Positions 1-5,459 of a stretch of DNA of 6,047 nucleotides are shown here, in pieces. Each line of letters begins with the position of its first letter. Positions within the stretch are counted from its first letter, which is position 1. Both the position numbers and the translations under genes were made by a program. This DNA is from Candidatus Atribacter hydrocarboniphilus (GTDB taxonomy: Bacteria; Atribacterota; Atribacteria; Atribacterales; Atribacteraceae): the NCBI GenBank assembly GCA_003542295.1, contig DPKX01000030.1, forward strand, positions 1 through 6,047, in the 5' to 3' direction. Under the pieces are notes generated by a model that saw only the letters and a program-made list of their open reading frames with translations, searched no databases and had not been told where the DNA came from.

Positions 1-90
1 ATGCCATGGCATGTCGAATCCTGGGCTTTCATTCTTATCTGGTGCAAACCATAATATGGCTGGCAGCCTTGCCATACCCTTCCATCTCAT
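1..90 (-). CDS. Partial ORF running off the left edge, function unknown
   Basis: Reading the minus strand from ATG at 90-88, 30 codons stay open to the window edge (begins MRWKGMARLPAILWF, ends GFDMPWH). It starts four bases after the stop codon of the M24 gene, a spacing typical of cotranscribed genes, so it may be the next gene of that unit. The Shine-Dalgarno match upstream is poor. An internal ATG at codon 6 has a purine-rich GGAAGGG before it, but that lies too close to be a good site. Thirty codons are too few to assign a family, and a chance open frame is possible. I do not recognise it. Confidence 0.4.
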   Translation of the reverse strand, partial: MRWKGMARLPAILWFAPDKNESPGFDMPWH

Positions 91-94
91 GAGG

Positions 95-1258
95 TTATAA
101 CTCAATTATCTCGCTCCGAGCAGAAGAAAATGCCTCACATCCATCTTTGGTTACTCGAAAACCATCTTCCCAACGAAAGCCATAATCTGGGGTGGTGAAG
201 AAGGTATCTGCCATAAAAGTCATATTCTCCTTCAAAGGATAATTTGAAGTTTTTTCCATCCAGGGTTTTTCAACTTCTATAATACCAGCACCATGGCATG
301 GTCCATATAAATAGTACTGAGCATACCCATGTTTCTCAAAATACTGGTAATACTTCTCAGCAATATCCTTCGCGATGACGCCTTCTTTAATCCATTCATA
401 GGTGATTAAATGAGCATCCAACCCAAACTGCACTTGTTTTTTCATTTCTTGAGGCATTTTTCCAAAAATAACTGGACGCCCAACTGAAGAAGCATATCCA
501 CCATATCGAGCTCCGACACAAAGTTGAATCATCTGACCTGGCACAAGTTTTTCATAAGTTGCCCGAGCAATAGCATTTTGTGTCTGTTTGCCTCCAAAAA
601 TATAGTTAGGAAAGGCTTCACATTCAGCGCCATGCTTATACATGGCATGATAAAGAATACCCATCGCTTCTTTCTCAGTCATTCCAATTTTCATTTCTTT
701 TAAAAGATCCTCAAGGGCTAATTCGCTAATTCGGTGAGCCTCTTTCATCATGGCAATTTCATTCTCCGACTTAACCGCTCGCATATCGGAAATGATCCAT
801 TCAGCACGGATAATCTCTCCCTTTGACCCCAACGCTTCTTTTATTCCTTCATAAACTGGCATAGGAAGAATAGCGTAATCTCCTAATGCTAAACGCTTAA
901 TTCCTTTTCCTCCTGATATTTCATCAAATACTTCCTTAAAATTTGATACTTGGATATCCGGATAATCAGGCTCAGCCGATTCTCGATAAGCAAGTAGTTT
1001 ACGAATTTTTTTGATTTTACTTCTTTGAATGGCAAAAGGTTCAGCTTCTGGTCCAATCAATAAGATTGGATCTCCCTCTTTTGGAATGATTACTCCCGCT
1101 GTTTCAAAAATTGGCCAATGATCACTCAGGTATCGAACACTCGCATGATCTGCTTCATTGGAATGAACTAAATAAGCGTCATAATCTTTTTCAACTAATT
1201 TTTTCTGAATTCGTTCGATCCTTTGATGAAATTCGGCTTCTGGTATTTCTCTTATCAT
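95..1258 (-). CDS. Creatinase-like M24 family protein with degraded metal site
   Basis: A 387-residue protein of the pita-bread (M24: aminopeptidase P, prolidase, creatinase) superfamily. Residues about 10-155 form the creatinase N-terminal domain and about 165-380 the M24 domain. Length matches two-domain aminopeptidase P/creatinase proteins. Aligned by eye to the five metal ligands (Asp, Asp, His, Glu, Glu), it has C247 (IQLCVG), S258 (GYASSVGR), H322 (GPCHGAG), D351 (FMADT) and E364 (RWEDGF). Both Asp ligands are lost and one Glu is Asp. V329 replaces the second active-site His. A normal two-metal peptidase is therefore unlikely. Creatinase is a known metal-free hydrolase on this fold, so a hydrolase of a small guanidino or amide compound is possible, but the substrate cannot be read from sequence. 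No signal peptide, so probably cytoplasmic. The ATG has GAGGAGG nine bases upstream, its own promoter lies at 1384-1413, and an unidentified ORF follows closely. Confidence 0.9.
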   Translation of the reverse strand: MIREIPEAEFHQRIERIQKKLVEKDYDAYLVHSNEADHASVRYLSDHWPIFETAGVIIPKEGDPILLIGPEAEPFAIQRSKIKKIRKLLAYRESAEPDYPDIQVSNFKEVFDEISGGKGIKRLALGDYAILPMPVYEGIKEALGSKGEIIRAEWIISDMRAVKSENEIAMMKEAHRISELALEDLLKEMKIGMTEKEAMGILYHAMYKHGAECEAFPNYIFGGKQTQNAIARATYEKLVPGQMIQLCVGARYGGYASSVGRPVIFGKMPQEMKKQVQFGLDAHLITYEWIKEGVIAKDIAEKYYQYFEKHGYAQYYLYGPCHGAGIIEVEKPWMEKTSNYPLKENMTFMADTFFTTPDYGFRWEDGFRVTKDGCEAFSSARSEIIEL

Positions 1259-1267
1259 GGTATTTTT

Positions 1268-1274
1268 CCTCCTC
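1268..1274 (-). promoter_or_regulatory. Ribosome binding site of the M24 gene
   Basis: GAGGAGG on the minus strand, nine bases before the ATG at 1258. A near-perfect Shine-Dalgarno sequence that fixes the M24 start. Confidence 0.85.
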
Positions 1275-1333
1275 GAATTATTATTTATAATGAAAATTAT
1301 TCAGTTTTTACCGAAATGATATTTAGCTTAAAA

Positions 1334-1345
1334 CCTTTTAAAAGG
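1334..1345. repeat. 12-bp perfect palindrome in the M24 leader
   Basis: CCTTTTAAAAGG reads the same on both strands. It lies between the predicted promoter (1384-1413) and the ribosome binding site of the M24 gene, so it could be a repressor operator or a small leader hairpin. An overlapping longer inverted pair, AACCTTT at 1332-1338 and AAAGGTT at 1368-1374, could form an alternative 7-bp stem. Position is the only argument for function; AT-rich palindromes also arise by chance. Confidence 0.4.
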
Positions 1346-1383
1346 ACGAGAAAAATTTATATGCATTAAAGGTTCTAATAGTT

Positions 1384-1413
1384 ATTATAAAGAAAAGACT
1401 ACTAAGATTTCAA
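1384..1413 (-). promoter_or_regulatory. Sigma70-like promoter of the M24 gene
   Basis: On the minus strand TTGAAA (1408-1413) and TATAAT (1384-1389) are separated by 18 bases. The -35 box lies inside the last codons of the upstream dehydrogenase gene, so the M24 gene is probably transcribed on its own, with a leader of about 115 bases. The perfect -10 box and good -35 box make this credible, although AT-rich DNA throws up such matches. Confidence 0.55.
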
Positions 1414-2430
1414 AACGACTTTTACAACCTTTTCTTTTTGACTTGATGCTATTTGAAAAGCCTTTTCTGCCTCATTAAATGGAAAAACATGAGACAACAA
1501 AGCCTCCAAAGGAAAACTATGTCGATTCAGAAGGTCAATGGCTATAGGAAAATAATGGTTCGGAATTGCATGAGAGGCTCTGAGCTGTAACTTTTTAAAA
1601 TGAAATTCATTGGCATCAAAAGTTATTTGGCTTCCTTCTCCATATTCAATTCCATTAAATGCAATAATACCTCCAAAACGGGATATCTGAATAGCATCGG
1701 CAATGGTTTTAGGAGGCGCTGTTACAATGACTCGATCGACACCCTTGGGAACAACACTCAAAATCTCACCTACCACATCATTTTCTTCATAGCTCAGAAT
1801 CAGATCGGCACCCATTTGTTTCCCTAATTCCAAACGATAAGCTCCCCTTGGAGTAGATCGTTTGGAACCAACTAGGAAAACCCGACGGGCTCCTTGCAAT
1901 TTAGCCAAGCTCACCACCATCAATCCAATGGGCCCTGGTCCAAAGACAACAACCTCATCATTGAGCTCAAGTTCAGCTCGTAAGGTTACATCTAATGCCA
2001 CGGTAAGCGGTTCGGCTAAGCAAGCATGGAGAAAATCAATTCGCTTCTTATCATAAACATGCACCATATCTTGCCTCACCACAAGGTATTCAGAAAAACC
2101 AGCTTGGTCGGTCATGTAGGTTGTTAAGTTTTCGCAATACAATGAACGTCCATTTTTACATTGTTTACAAACCCCACAAGCTGCATGGTTTTCTACAATT
2201 ACACTTTTCCCAATCAGACTGTCATCAACACCCTCACCGATCTGCTCAATGGTTCCTACTACCTCATGACCTAAAGGTGTCCAGTCTTCATTATTTCGAA
2301 GAAAATGGAGATCGGTTCCACAAATACCCCCTGCTTCAACCCGTACTAATACCTGTCCTGATTGAGGCTTGGGAACAGGTGTATTTCGCCATTGGAGCTG
2401 AAAAGGTGATTTTCCAAAAAGAACTTTCAT
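1402..2430 (-). CDS. Zinc-dependent alcohol/polyol dehydrogenase (MDR family), probably NADP-linked
   Basis: A medium-chain zinc dehydrogenase of 342 residues, the usual size. Numbering is from ATG 2430. Catalytic-zinc ligands are C37 (GGICGTDLH), H55 and E56 (GHE), plus E140 in LAEPLTVAL. The structural-zinc cysteines are C85, C88, C91 and C99. The Rossmann glycine motif GPGPIG is at 164-169. At the end of the second Rossmann strand, G188-S-K-R replaces the acidic residue of NAD enzymes; NADP-dependent Thermoanaerobacter ADH has a similar GSR there, so NADP(H) is the likely cofactor (inference). The substrate is probably a secondary alcohol, polyol or sugar alcohol of the sorbitol/threonine dehydrogenase type, not further resolved. 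TTG at 2442 would add four residues, but GGAGG at 2436-2440 lies inside that extension, five bases before the ATG, so ATG 2430 is preferred. Cytoplasmic. An operator-like inverted repeat lies 42 bases upstream of the start. Confidence 0.92.
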   Translation of the reverse strand: MKVLFGKSPFQLQWRNTPVPKPQSGQVLVRVEAGGICGTDLHFLRNNEDWTPLGHEVVGTIEQIGEGVDDSLIGKSVIVENHAACGVCKQCKNGRSLYCENLTTYMTDQAGFSEYLVVRQDMVHVYDKKRIDFLHACLAEPLTVALDVTLRAELELNDEVVVFGPGPIGLMVVSLAKLQGARRVFLVGSKRSTPRGAYRLELGKQMGADLILSYEENDVVGEILSVVPKGVDRVIVTAPPKTIADAIQISRFGGIIAFNGIEYGEGSQITFDANEFHFKKLQLRASHAIPNHYFPIAIDLLNRHSFPLEALLSHVFPFNEAEKAFQIASSQKEKVVKVVLKS

Positions 2431-2435
2431 GGCTT

Positions 2436-2440
2436 CCTCC
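2436..2440 (-). promoter_or_regulatory. Ribosome binding site that decides the dehydrogenase start
   Basis: GGAGG (followed by AAGCC) five bases before ATG 2430. The alternative TTG start at 2442 would overlap this site and has no Shine-Dalgarno sequence of its own. Confidence 0.85.
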
Positions 2441-2471
2441 AATTATTTATATTTAAATGCCTTTTGAGTTA

Positions 2472-2485
2472 ACTATAACTATAGT
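2472..2485. promoter_or_regulatory. Operator-like inverted repeat upstream of the dehydrogenase
   Basis: ACTATA, AC, TATAGT: a perfect 6-bp inverted repeat with a 2-base spacer, weakly extended by flanking TT and AA. It lies 42 bases upstream of the dehydrogenase start and includes a TATAGT that could act as a -10 box. A further TATAAT on the minus strand at 2546-2551 has only a poor -35 partner. This is the kind of site a dimeric repressor could bind, but no regulator gene is present in the window. Confidence 0.4.
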
Positions 2486-2698
2486 AAATCAAGCAGAATT
2501 TCATAGGTGTTTCTGGGCTTTTACAGTAGTCTTTCTTAATTTTGTATTATAAATAGAACTTAAATCATTTTTAGAGTTTAATACCCACAATGAAAGGTAA
2601 TGAAATAAAAGATATTCTAAAAATGTGATTTTACGATTCGAGGGATACCTCCTACTCAATAAAAGCAACTTTTCCCATCATTATATTTTCAGAAAAGA

Positions 2699-3559
2699 CT
2701 AAAGGTTATCAATCCCATGCTTTTTTAACCATTCCTCGAAATTTTGGTTATCAGTAACTATCTCATTATCATAATTTTCCTCAAGTTTTTTCACTTGTTT
2801 GGCCAACTCCGGTTGCTCACGCATGGCAATAGCCATATTACTATCAAACTGCTCAACCAGTGGAGTTAAATCTGAAAAATCGAGGTTTAATTTAAGCAAA
2901 GCTGTGATTTTTTTTACGATGGAGATAATCCCTCTTGGATTGGTTGCATGGATATACATTGGTACATCAGTAATGAGGTTAATTATGCTTATGTCTTTCT
3001 CTTTCGCCAAAAAGGTGAGATAGGTAACTAAACTGGCAGGGCCTTCATAAGTGGTAAAACGGATATTTTCTTCCTCAAGAATTTTTTTTAATTTTTCATT
3101 GCTTACCGAACTATAAACCCGTGGATCTCGAGTGTGAGGAGTTAAACCGTTGACGCTTCCAATAAAATATATTTCTTGAATATGATACTCTTCACACATA
3201 AAAAATAATATTTGACAGTATTGATCCCAATTAATATTTGGTTCTTTACCAGAGAATAAAATGAGATTATTATGAGTATCAGCAAAAAATTCATTAGTTG
3301 GAAACTGGACTTCATTTACTAATCCGTCGGTAATTTTTGTATAAGGGCGAAATTGGGCAATTTCCTCCATAGATCCTGGTAAATTATATATATAAAAAGG
3401 GTGGGGATTTATTTCTGCAATTTTAATTGCATTCAACTTATTATTCAAATAAATAATAGTTCCGGTTGATACATATCCTCCATCCATCCACCCCGATAAT
3501 CCAATGATCAATCTGGGAGAAAATAAAACTGGTTTTTCTAAAAATTCAAGATTTTCCAT
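2699..3559 (-). CDS. PAC2 family protein (proteasome assembly chaperone 2-like fold)
   Basis: A 286-residue protein with the marks of the PAC2 family (PF09754): GWMDGG at 23-28 near the N-terminus, GKEPNINW at 104-111, HTRDP at 142-146 and YEGPAS at 171-176. Helical, charged residues from about 235 to 265 suggest a coiled coil. In eukaryotes and archaea such proteins help proteasome assembly. Bacterial members, common in actinobacteria, mostly lack an established role, so no function is assigned; no proteasome gene is visible here. No signal peptide or membrane segment. ATG 3559 has AAAGGAGG 13 bases upstream, a slightly long spacing. The structured RNA at 3692-3886 lies upstream on the same strand and could be its leader. 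A private -10 box at 3627-3632 is the alternative. Confidence 0.88.
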   Translation of the reverse strand: MENLEFLEKPVLFSPRLIIGLSGWMDGGYVSTGTIIYLNNKLNAIKIAEINPHPFYIYNLPGSMEEIAQFRPYTKITDGLVNEVQFPTNEFFADTHNNLILFSGKEPNINWDQYCQILFFMCEEYHIQEIYFIGSVNGLTPHTRDPRVYSSVSNEKLKKILEEENIRFTTYEGPASLVTYLTFLAKEKDISIINLITDVPMYIHATNPRGIISIVKKITALLKLNLDFSDLTPLVEQFDSNMAIAMREQPELAKQVKKLEENYDNEIVTDNQNFEEWLKKHGIDNL

Positions 3560-3572
3560 ATTTAGAATTGGA

Positions 3573-3580
3573 CCTCCTTT
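3573..3580 (-). promoter_or_regulatory. Ribosome binding site of the PAC2 gene
   Basis: AAAGGAGG on the minus strand, 13 bases before the ATG at 3559. The core is strong but the spacing is longer than usual. No better start codon lies closer in frame. Confidence 0.75.
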
Positions 3581-3626
3581 GATTTTAATCTATTGGAAAC
3601 GGACAAATGGTTTTTTCTTAAAAAAT

Positions 3627-3632
3627 ATTATA
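3627..3632 (-). promoter_or_regulatory. Possible -10 box of a private PAC2 promoter
   Basis: TATAAT on the minus strand 68 bases before the PAC2 start. No good -35 hexamer occurs 16-18 bases upstream (GAGTAA is the best), and there is no extended -10. If it is not used, the PAC2 gene depends on readthrough from the promoter at 3894-3921. Confidence 0.3.
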
Positions 3633-3684
3633 CCTTTTCAGGGTTTTGATTACTCATAAAGCAGTTAAAAGAAGTTAATGAATC

Positions 3685-3884
3685 GAGGAATAAAAAAACC
3701 ACAGGCTCTGACAAACTCTTGAACCTAAATCTCGCTCCGAAAAAAGAAATCACTTTCTAATATAGCGAAGCGCTTCAGGATTGGTCTTCCACTCTCCCTC
3801 TCGGGAAAACTTCGAAATTCCTATCTCTCGATCGGGAACTTCTTTCTTCCAACCCTTCGGTTTTTTATTCCTCAGAACCTGTGG
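3685..3884. repeat. Interleaved inverted repeats at the ends of the structured RNA
   Basis: Two short words occur at both ends in opposite orientation. Word A, CCACAGG(C/T)TCTGA, is at 3699-3711 (plus) and 3872-3884 (minus). Word B, GAGGAATA then A5-6 then CC, is at 3685-3700 (plus, seven A) and 3859-3873 (minus, six A). They overlap by two bases: B then A on the left, A then B on the inverted right side. In minus-strand RNA the order is A, B, A', B', so both pairings together would be a pseudoknot and separately they are alternatives. No target-site duplication flanks the unit, so a mobile-element reading is weaker. Confidence 0.7.
3692..3711 (-). terminator. 3' half of the closing stem followed by U7
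   Basis: On the minus strand UCAGAGCCUGUGG is followed directly by seven U, as in an intrinsic terminator. Its pairing partner is about 160 bases upstream rather than in a tight hairpin, so termination would depend on the whole RNA folding. Downstream AUUCCUC extends a competing pairing that would take the U-tract into a helix. Confidence 0.45.
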
Positions 3885-3886
3885 CT
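3692..3886 (-). ncRNA. Structured non-coding RNA or PAC2 leader, family not recognised
   Basis: A strong promoter points to a start near 3886-3885; U7 at 3692-3698 marks a likely 3' end. Manual pairing gives: a 13-bp closing stem (3872-3884 with 3699-3711, one U.G pair); a 4-bp AACC/GGUU stem (3859-3862 with 3722-3725); a 7-bp stem (3849-3855 with 3778-3784) enclosing an 8-bp hairpin (3835-3842 with 3814-3821) and a second 8-bp hairpin with a GAGA tetraloop (3803-3810 with 3791-3798); and a 6-bp stem (3764-3769 with 3731-3736) holding a 5-bp hairpin with a GUGA tetraloop (3745-3758). All these helices nest. No substantial ORF was evident. The length resembles 6S RNA, but the branched fold is unlike the 6S rod, and I see no SRP, tmRNA or RNase P core motif. 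It could instead be a riboswitch-like leader of the PAC2 gene 133 bases downstream. Confidence 0.72.
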
Positions 3887-3893
3887 ACAAATT

Positions 3894-3921
3894 ATTATAC
3901 TCTTTACTCATAAAAAGTCAA
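3894..3921 (-). promoter_or_regulatory. Strong sigma70-type promoter for the structured RNA
   Basis: TTGACT (3916-3921) and TATAAT (3894-3899) on the minus strand, 16-base spacer. Five of six and six of six consensus matches. Transcription would start around 3887-3885, just where the closing stem begins. This is the best promoter in the window. Confidence 0.78.
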
Positions 3922-3922
3922 G

Positions 3923-3953
3923 TTGATGAAATATAATAAGTTATAACTATAAT
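3923..3953 (+). promoter_or_regulatory. Probable promoter of the nitrilase gene
   Basis: TTGATG (3923-3928) and TATAAT (3948-3953), with a long 19-base spacer. Further TATAAT words at 3932-3937 and 3956-3961 make the exact -10 uncertain. The -35 box is one base away from that of the divergent RNA promoter, so the two promoters would compete or be coregulated. Confidence 0.38.
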
Positions 3954-4000
3954 AATATAATTTTAAATGAATAAGTGTGGATTCATTTCAGCGTAAACAG

Positions 4001-4006
4001 AAAGGA
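4001..4006 (+). promoter_or_regulatory. Ribosome binding site that decides the nitrilase start
   Basis: AAAGGA six bases before ATG 4013. The in-frame GTG at 3977, which would add 12 residues (MDSFQRKQKGNI), has no comparable site. Confidence 0.75.
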
Positions 4007-4012
4007 AATATT

Positions 4013-4816
4013 ATGAAAAACTTAACTATTGCCTTAGTCCAAATGGAATCGGAAGTTGGAAAAATTGATGCAAATCTATCCAAAATTAAAAAATATATTG
4101 ATGATGCAGCTTTAAATCAGGTTGATATCATATGTTTCCCTGAGCTCTCGGTAACTGGATATTCACCAAAAAATAGTCCCGAATATGCCGAATTTTTACC
4201 TGGTTACAGCTCAAAGATTTTATCCCAATGGTCTCAGGATAAAAAAATCACCATATTAGCCGGTATTTGTGAAAAAAATCATAACCTGAATCCCTATATT
4301 ACTCAAGTTATTTGTATGACCGATGGAAATATTTATAAATATCGTAAAACACATTTAGCTCCTCACGAAGTTGCATTTTTTTCTCCTGGTTATGAATTAC
4401 TGGTTTTTGAGATTCCCCAGGTTCGTTTCGCTGTTGAAATTTGCTGGGAACTTCACTTTCCCCAAATAACAACATTTCTTTCTCTTCAAGGAGCTGAACT
4501 GATCTTTTGTCCCTATGCATCGGCACGAACTCCGAAGGATCGACAACAATCTTGGCACGTCTTTCTTCCAGCCAGAGCTTATGATAATCGCGTCTTCATT
4601 GCCAGTTGTAACTCACTTGGACAGGATTTTGGCGGCGGATTGCTAGTCTGTGATCCTGAGGGGAACATCGTTGTTGAAGATTACCAAGGAAAAGAAAGCA
4701 TGACTATTGTCAAACTCGATCCCACAAGCATAGAAACTATTCGAGATTCCAATAACCAATCACTTTTCCAAAGTTATTACCCGAAATTTTTAAGAAACGA
4801 CCTTTTTAAAAAATGA
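4013..4816 (+). CDS. Nitrilase-superfamily carbon-nitrogen hydrolase
   Basis: A 267-residue protein that is essentially one carbon-nitrogen hydrolase domain (PF00795). The Glu-Lys-Cys catalytic triad is intact: E44 in FPELSVTGY, K112 in YRKTHLAPHE and C144 in EICWELHFP. The common Asp after the catalytic Cys is Glu here (CWE), a mild variant. Members hydrolyse non-peptide C-N bonds in amides, carbamoyl amines or nitriles. The compact size and RKTHL motif suit an aliphatic amidase, omega-amidase or N-carbamoyl-type enzyme, but the substrate is not readable. There is no fused domain, so this is not the glutaminase-type NAD synthetase. Cytoplasmic. It stands alone on the plus strand, divergent from the structured RNA and convergent with the next gene, so it is probably monocistronic. 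ATG 4013 is preferred over GTG 3977 because of AAAGGA at 4001-4006 and because MKNLTIALVQ is a typical family N-terminus. Confidence 0.9.
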   Translation: MKNLTIALVQMESEVGKIDANLSKIKKYIDDAALNQVDIICFPELSVTGYSPKNSPEYAEFLPGYSSKILSQWSQDKKITILAGICEKNHNLNPYITQVICMTDGNIYKYRKTHLAPHEVAFFSPGYELLVFEIPQVRFAVEICWELHFPQITTFLSLQGAELIFCPYASARTPKDRQQSWHVFLPARAYDNRVFIASCNSLGQDFGGGLLVCDPEGNIVVEDYQGKESMTIVKLDPTSIETIRDSNNQSLFQSYYPKFLRNDLFKK

Positions 4817-4823
4817 ACAGAAC

Positions 4824-4840
4824 CCATTTATCATAAATGG
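4824..4840. terminator. Hairpin between convergent genes, possible weak terminator
   Basis: CCATTTA, TCA, TAAATGG: a perfect 7-bp stem with a 3-base loop, eight bases after the nitrilase stop. No T-run follows on the plus strand. On the minus strand a T6 tract begins 11 bases after the stem, inside the nitrilase tail. A second, all A-T stem (A6, GAGG, T6) lies at 4859-4874. The two may end transcription from either side, but neither is a classic GC-rich terminator. Confidence 0.4.
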
Positions 4841-4899
4841 TCCAATGGTCCTTAAATGAAAAAAGAGGTTTTTTAAGAGCAGATAATTATTAGTTTTTG

Positions 4900-5343
4900 C
4901 TACTCATCATAAAATTGACGATATAAACCATCATCTAAATTCACAAAATCAACCTTTAATCCCAATCGAAGCCATAAGTCGGTGGCTAAAAATACTCTTT
5001 TTTGCTGTTCTTCACTGAGATCTCCCTTCCAAACAAAAAAGACATTAACCGGTTTGCTAAAGGGGCTTTTTTGAAAAACCATTTCCATACGATTAAAATA
5101 GTAATCCTTCTCCAAATCTTCAATAATATTTAAGACTATTTGGCTATTAACTGGTCCATGATATCGATTTTTTATCTCCTTGACGATGAACTGAAGTTTC
5201 TCATCGTCAATTTTATACTCATTTCCTTTATCCAAGAAAGCTCCAACTTGTTTTCCATCAATTTGAATCACTAATTGAGGGAGTTGGTGAGCAATAGCTT
5301 GAAATTGTTCTAAAATCTGTCGAACTGTCTCTTTAAGATCCAT
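4900..5343 (-). CDS. Conserved-looking small protein of unknown function
   Basis: A 147-residue soluble protein I do not recognise. It has no cysteine, no signal peptide and no membrane segment. The N-terminus (1-20) reads as an amphipathic helix. Alternating hydrophobic stretches at about 23-29 (QLVIQID), 68-75 and 99-105 (VNVFFVW), then a helix at 110-127 and a strand at 128-136 (GLKVDFVNLDD), suggest an alpha/beta domain. Normal codon usage, a proper ATG and AAGGGG nine bases upstream (5353-5358) support a real gene. It is convergent with the nitrilase and divergent from gpmA. A poor TTTAAA, 16 bases, TATTAT promoter may lie just upstream. No function is assigned. Confidence 0.75.
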   Translation of the reverse strand: MDLKETVRQILEQFQAIAHQLPQLVIQIDGKQVGAFLDKGNEYKIDDEKLQFIVKEIKNRYHGPVNSQIVLNIIEDLEKDYYFNRMEMVFQKSPFSKPVNVFFVWKGDLSEEQQKRVFLATDLWLRLGLKVDFVNLDDGLYRQFYDE

Positions 5344-5433
5344 TTCTATTTACCCCTTGGCTCATTCTTTGGATATAATAATAAATCGGCAGTTTGTTTA
5401 AATTCTTTATTTCTTAATTAAAAAAAGGATAAA

Positions 5434-5459
5434 ATAACCAACAATTGAAAGTAGGTTAT
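5434..5459. promoter_or_regulatory. Inverted repeat around the gpmA -35 region
   Basis: ATAACC (5434-5439) and GGTTAT (5454-5459) form a perfect 6-bp inverted repeat with a 14-base spacer that contains TTGAAA, the likely -35 box. On the plus strand CATTTTTT follows, so it also resembles a weak terminator, but no plus-strand transcript is expected to arrive here. An operator overlapping the promoter is the better guess. Confidence 0.33.

Noticed and set aside
1..12. Perfect palindrome ATGCCATGGCAT at the left edge
   Set aside because: It lies within a possible coding frame and at the window end, so there is no context to support a regulatory role.
1600..2456. Three plus-strand open frames (1600-1827, 1862-2056, 2121-2456)
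   Set aside because: They lie antisense to the dehydrogenase, show no domain pattern and have no ribosome binding sites. The minus-strand protein has all its catalytic motifs.
2641..2655. AGGAGG on the minus strand at 2648-2653, after the PAC2 gene
   Set aside because: No ATG, GTG or TTG follows at a workable distance, so it does not start a gene. The GAGG/CCTC hairpin around it is only four pairs.
2799..3023. Plus-strand open frame antisense to the PAC2 gene
   Set aside because: Low-complexity shadow of a clear minus-strand gene, without start signals.
3692..3886. Reading the structured segment as 6S RNA, a retron msr-msd, or a MITE
   Set aside because: The branched fold differs from the 6S rod; no reverse transcriptase is in the window; no target-site duplication flanks the inverted repeats. 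Promoter and U-tract placement fit an RNA gene or leader better.
4308..4526. Minus-strand open frame inside the nitrilase gene
   Set aside because: It overlaps the catalytic Lys and Cys region of a convincing plus-strand enzyme and has no family features.
4837..4851. Direct repeat ATGGTCC, A, ATGGTCC in the convergent gap
   Set aside because: Only two 7-base copies; not enough to claim an array or attachment site.
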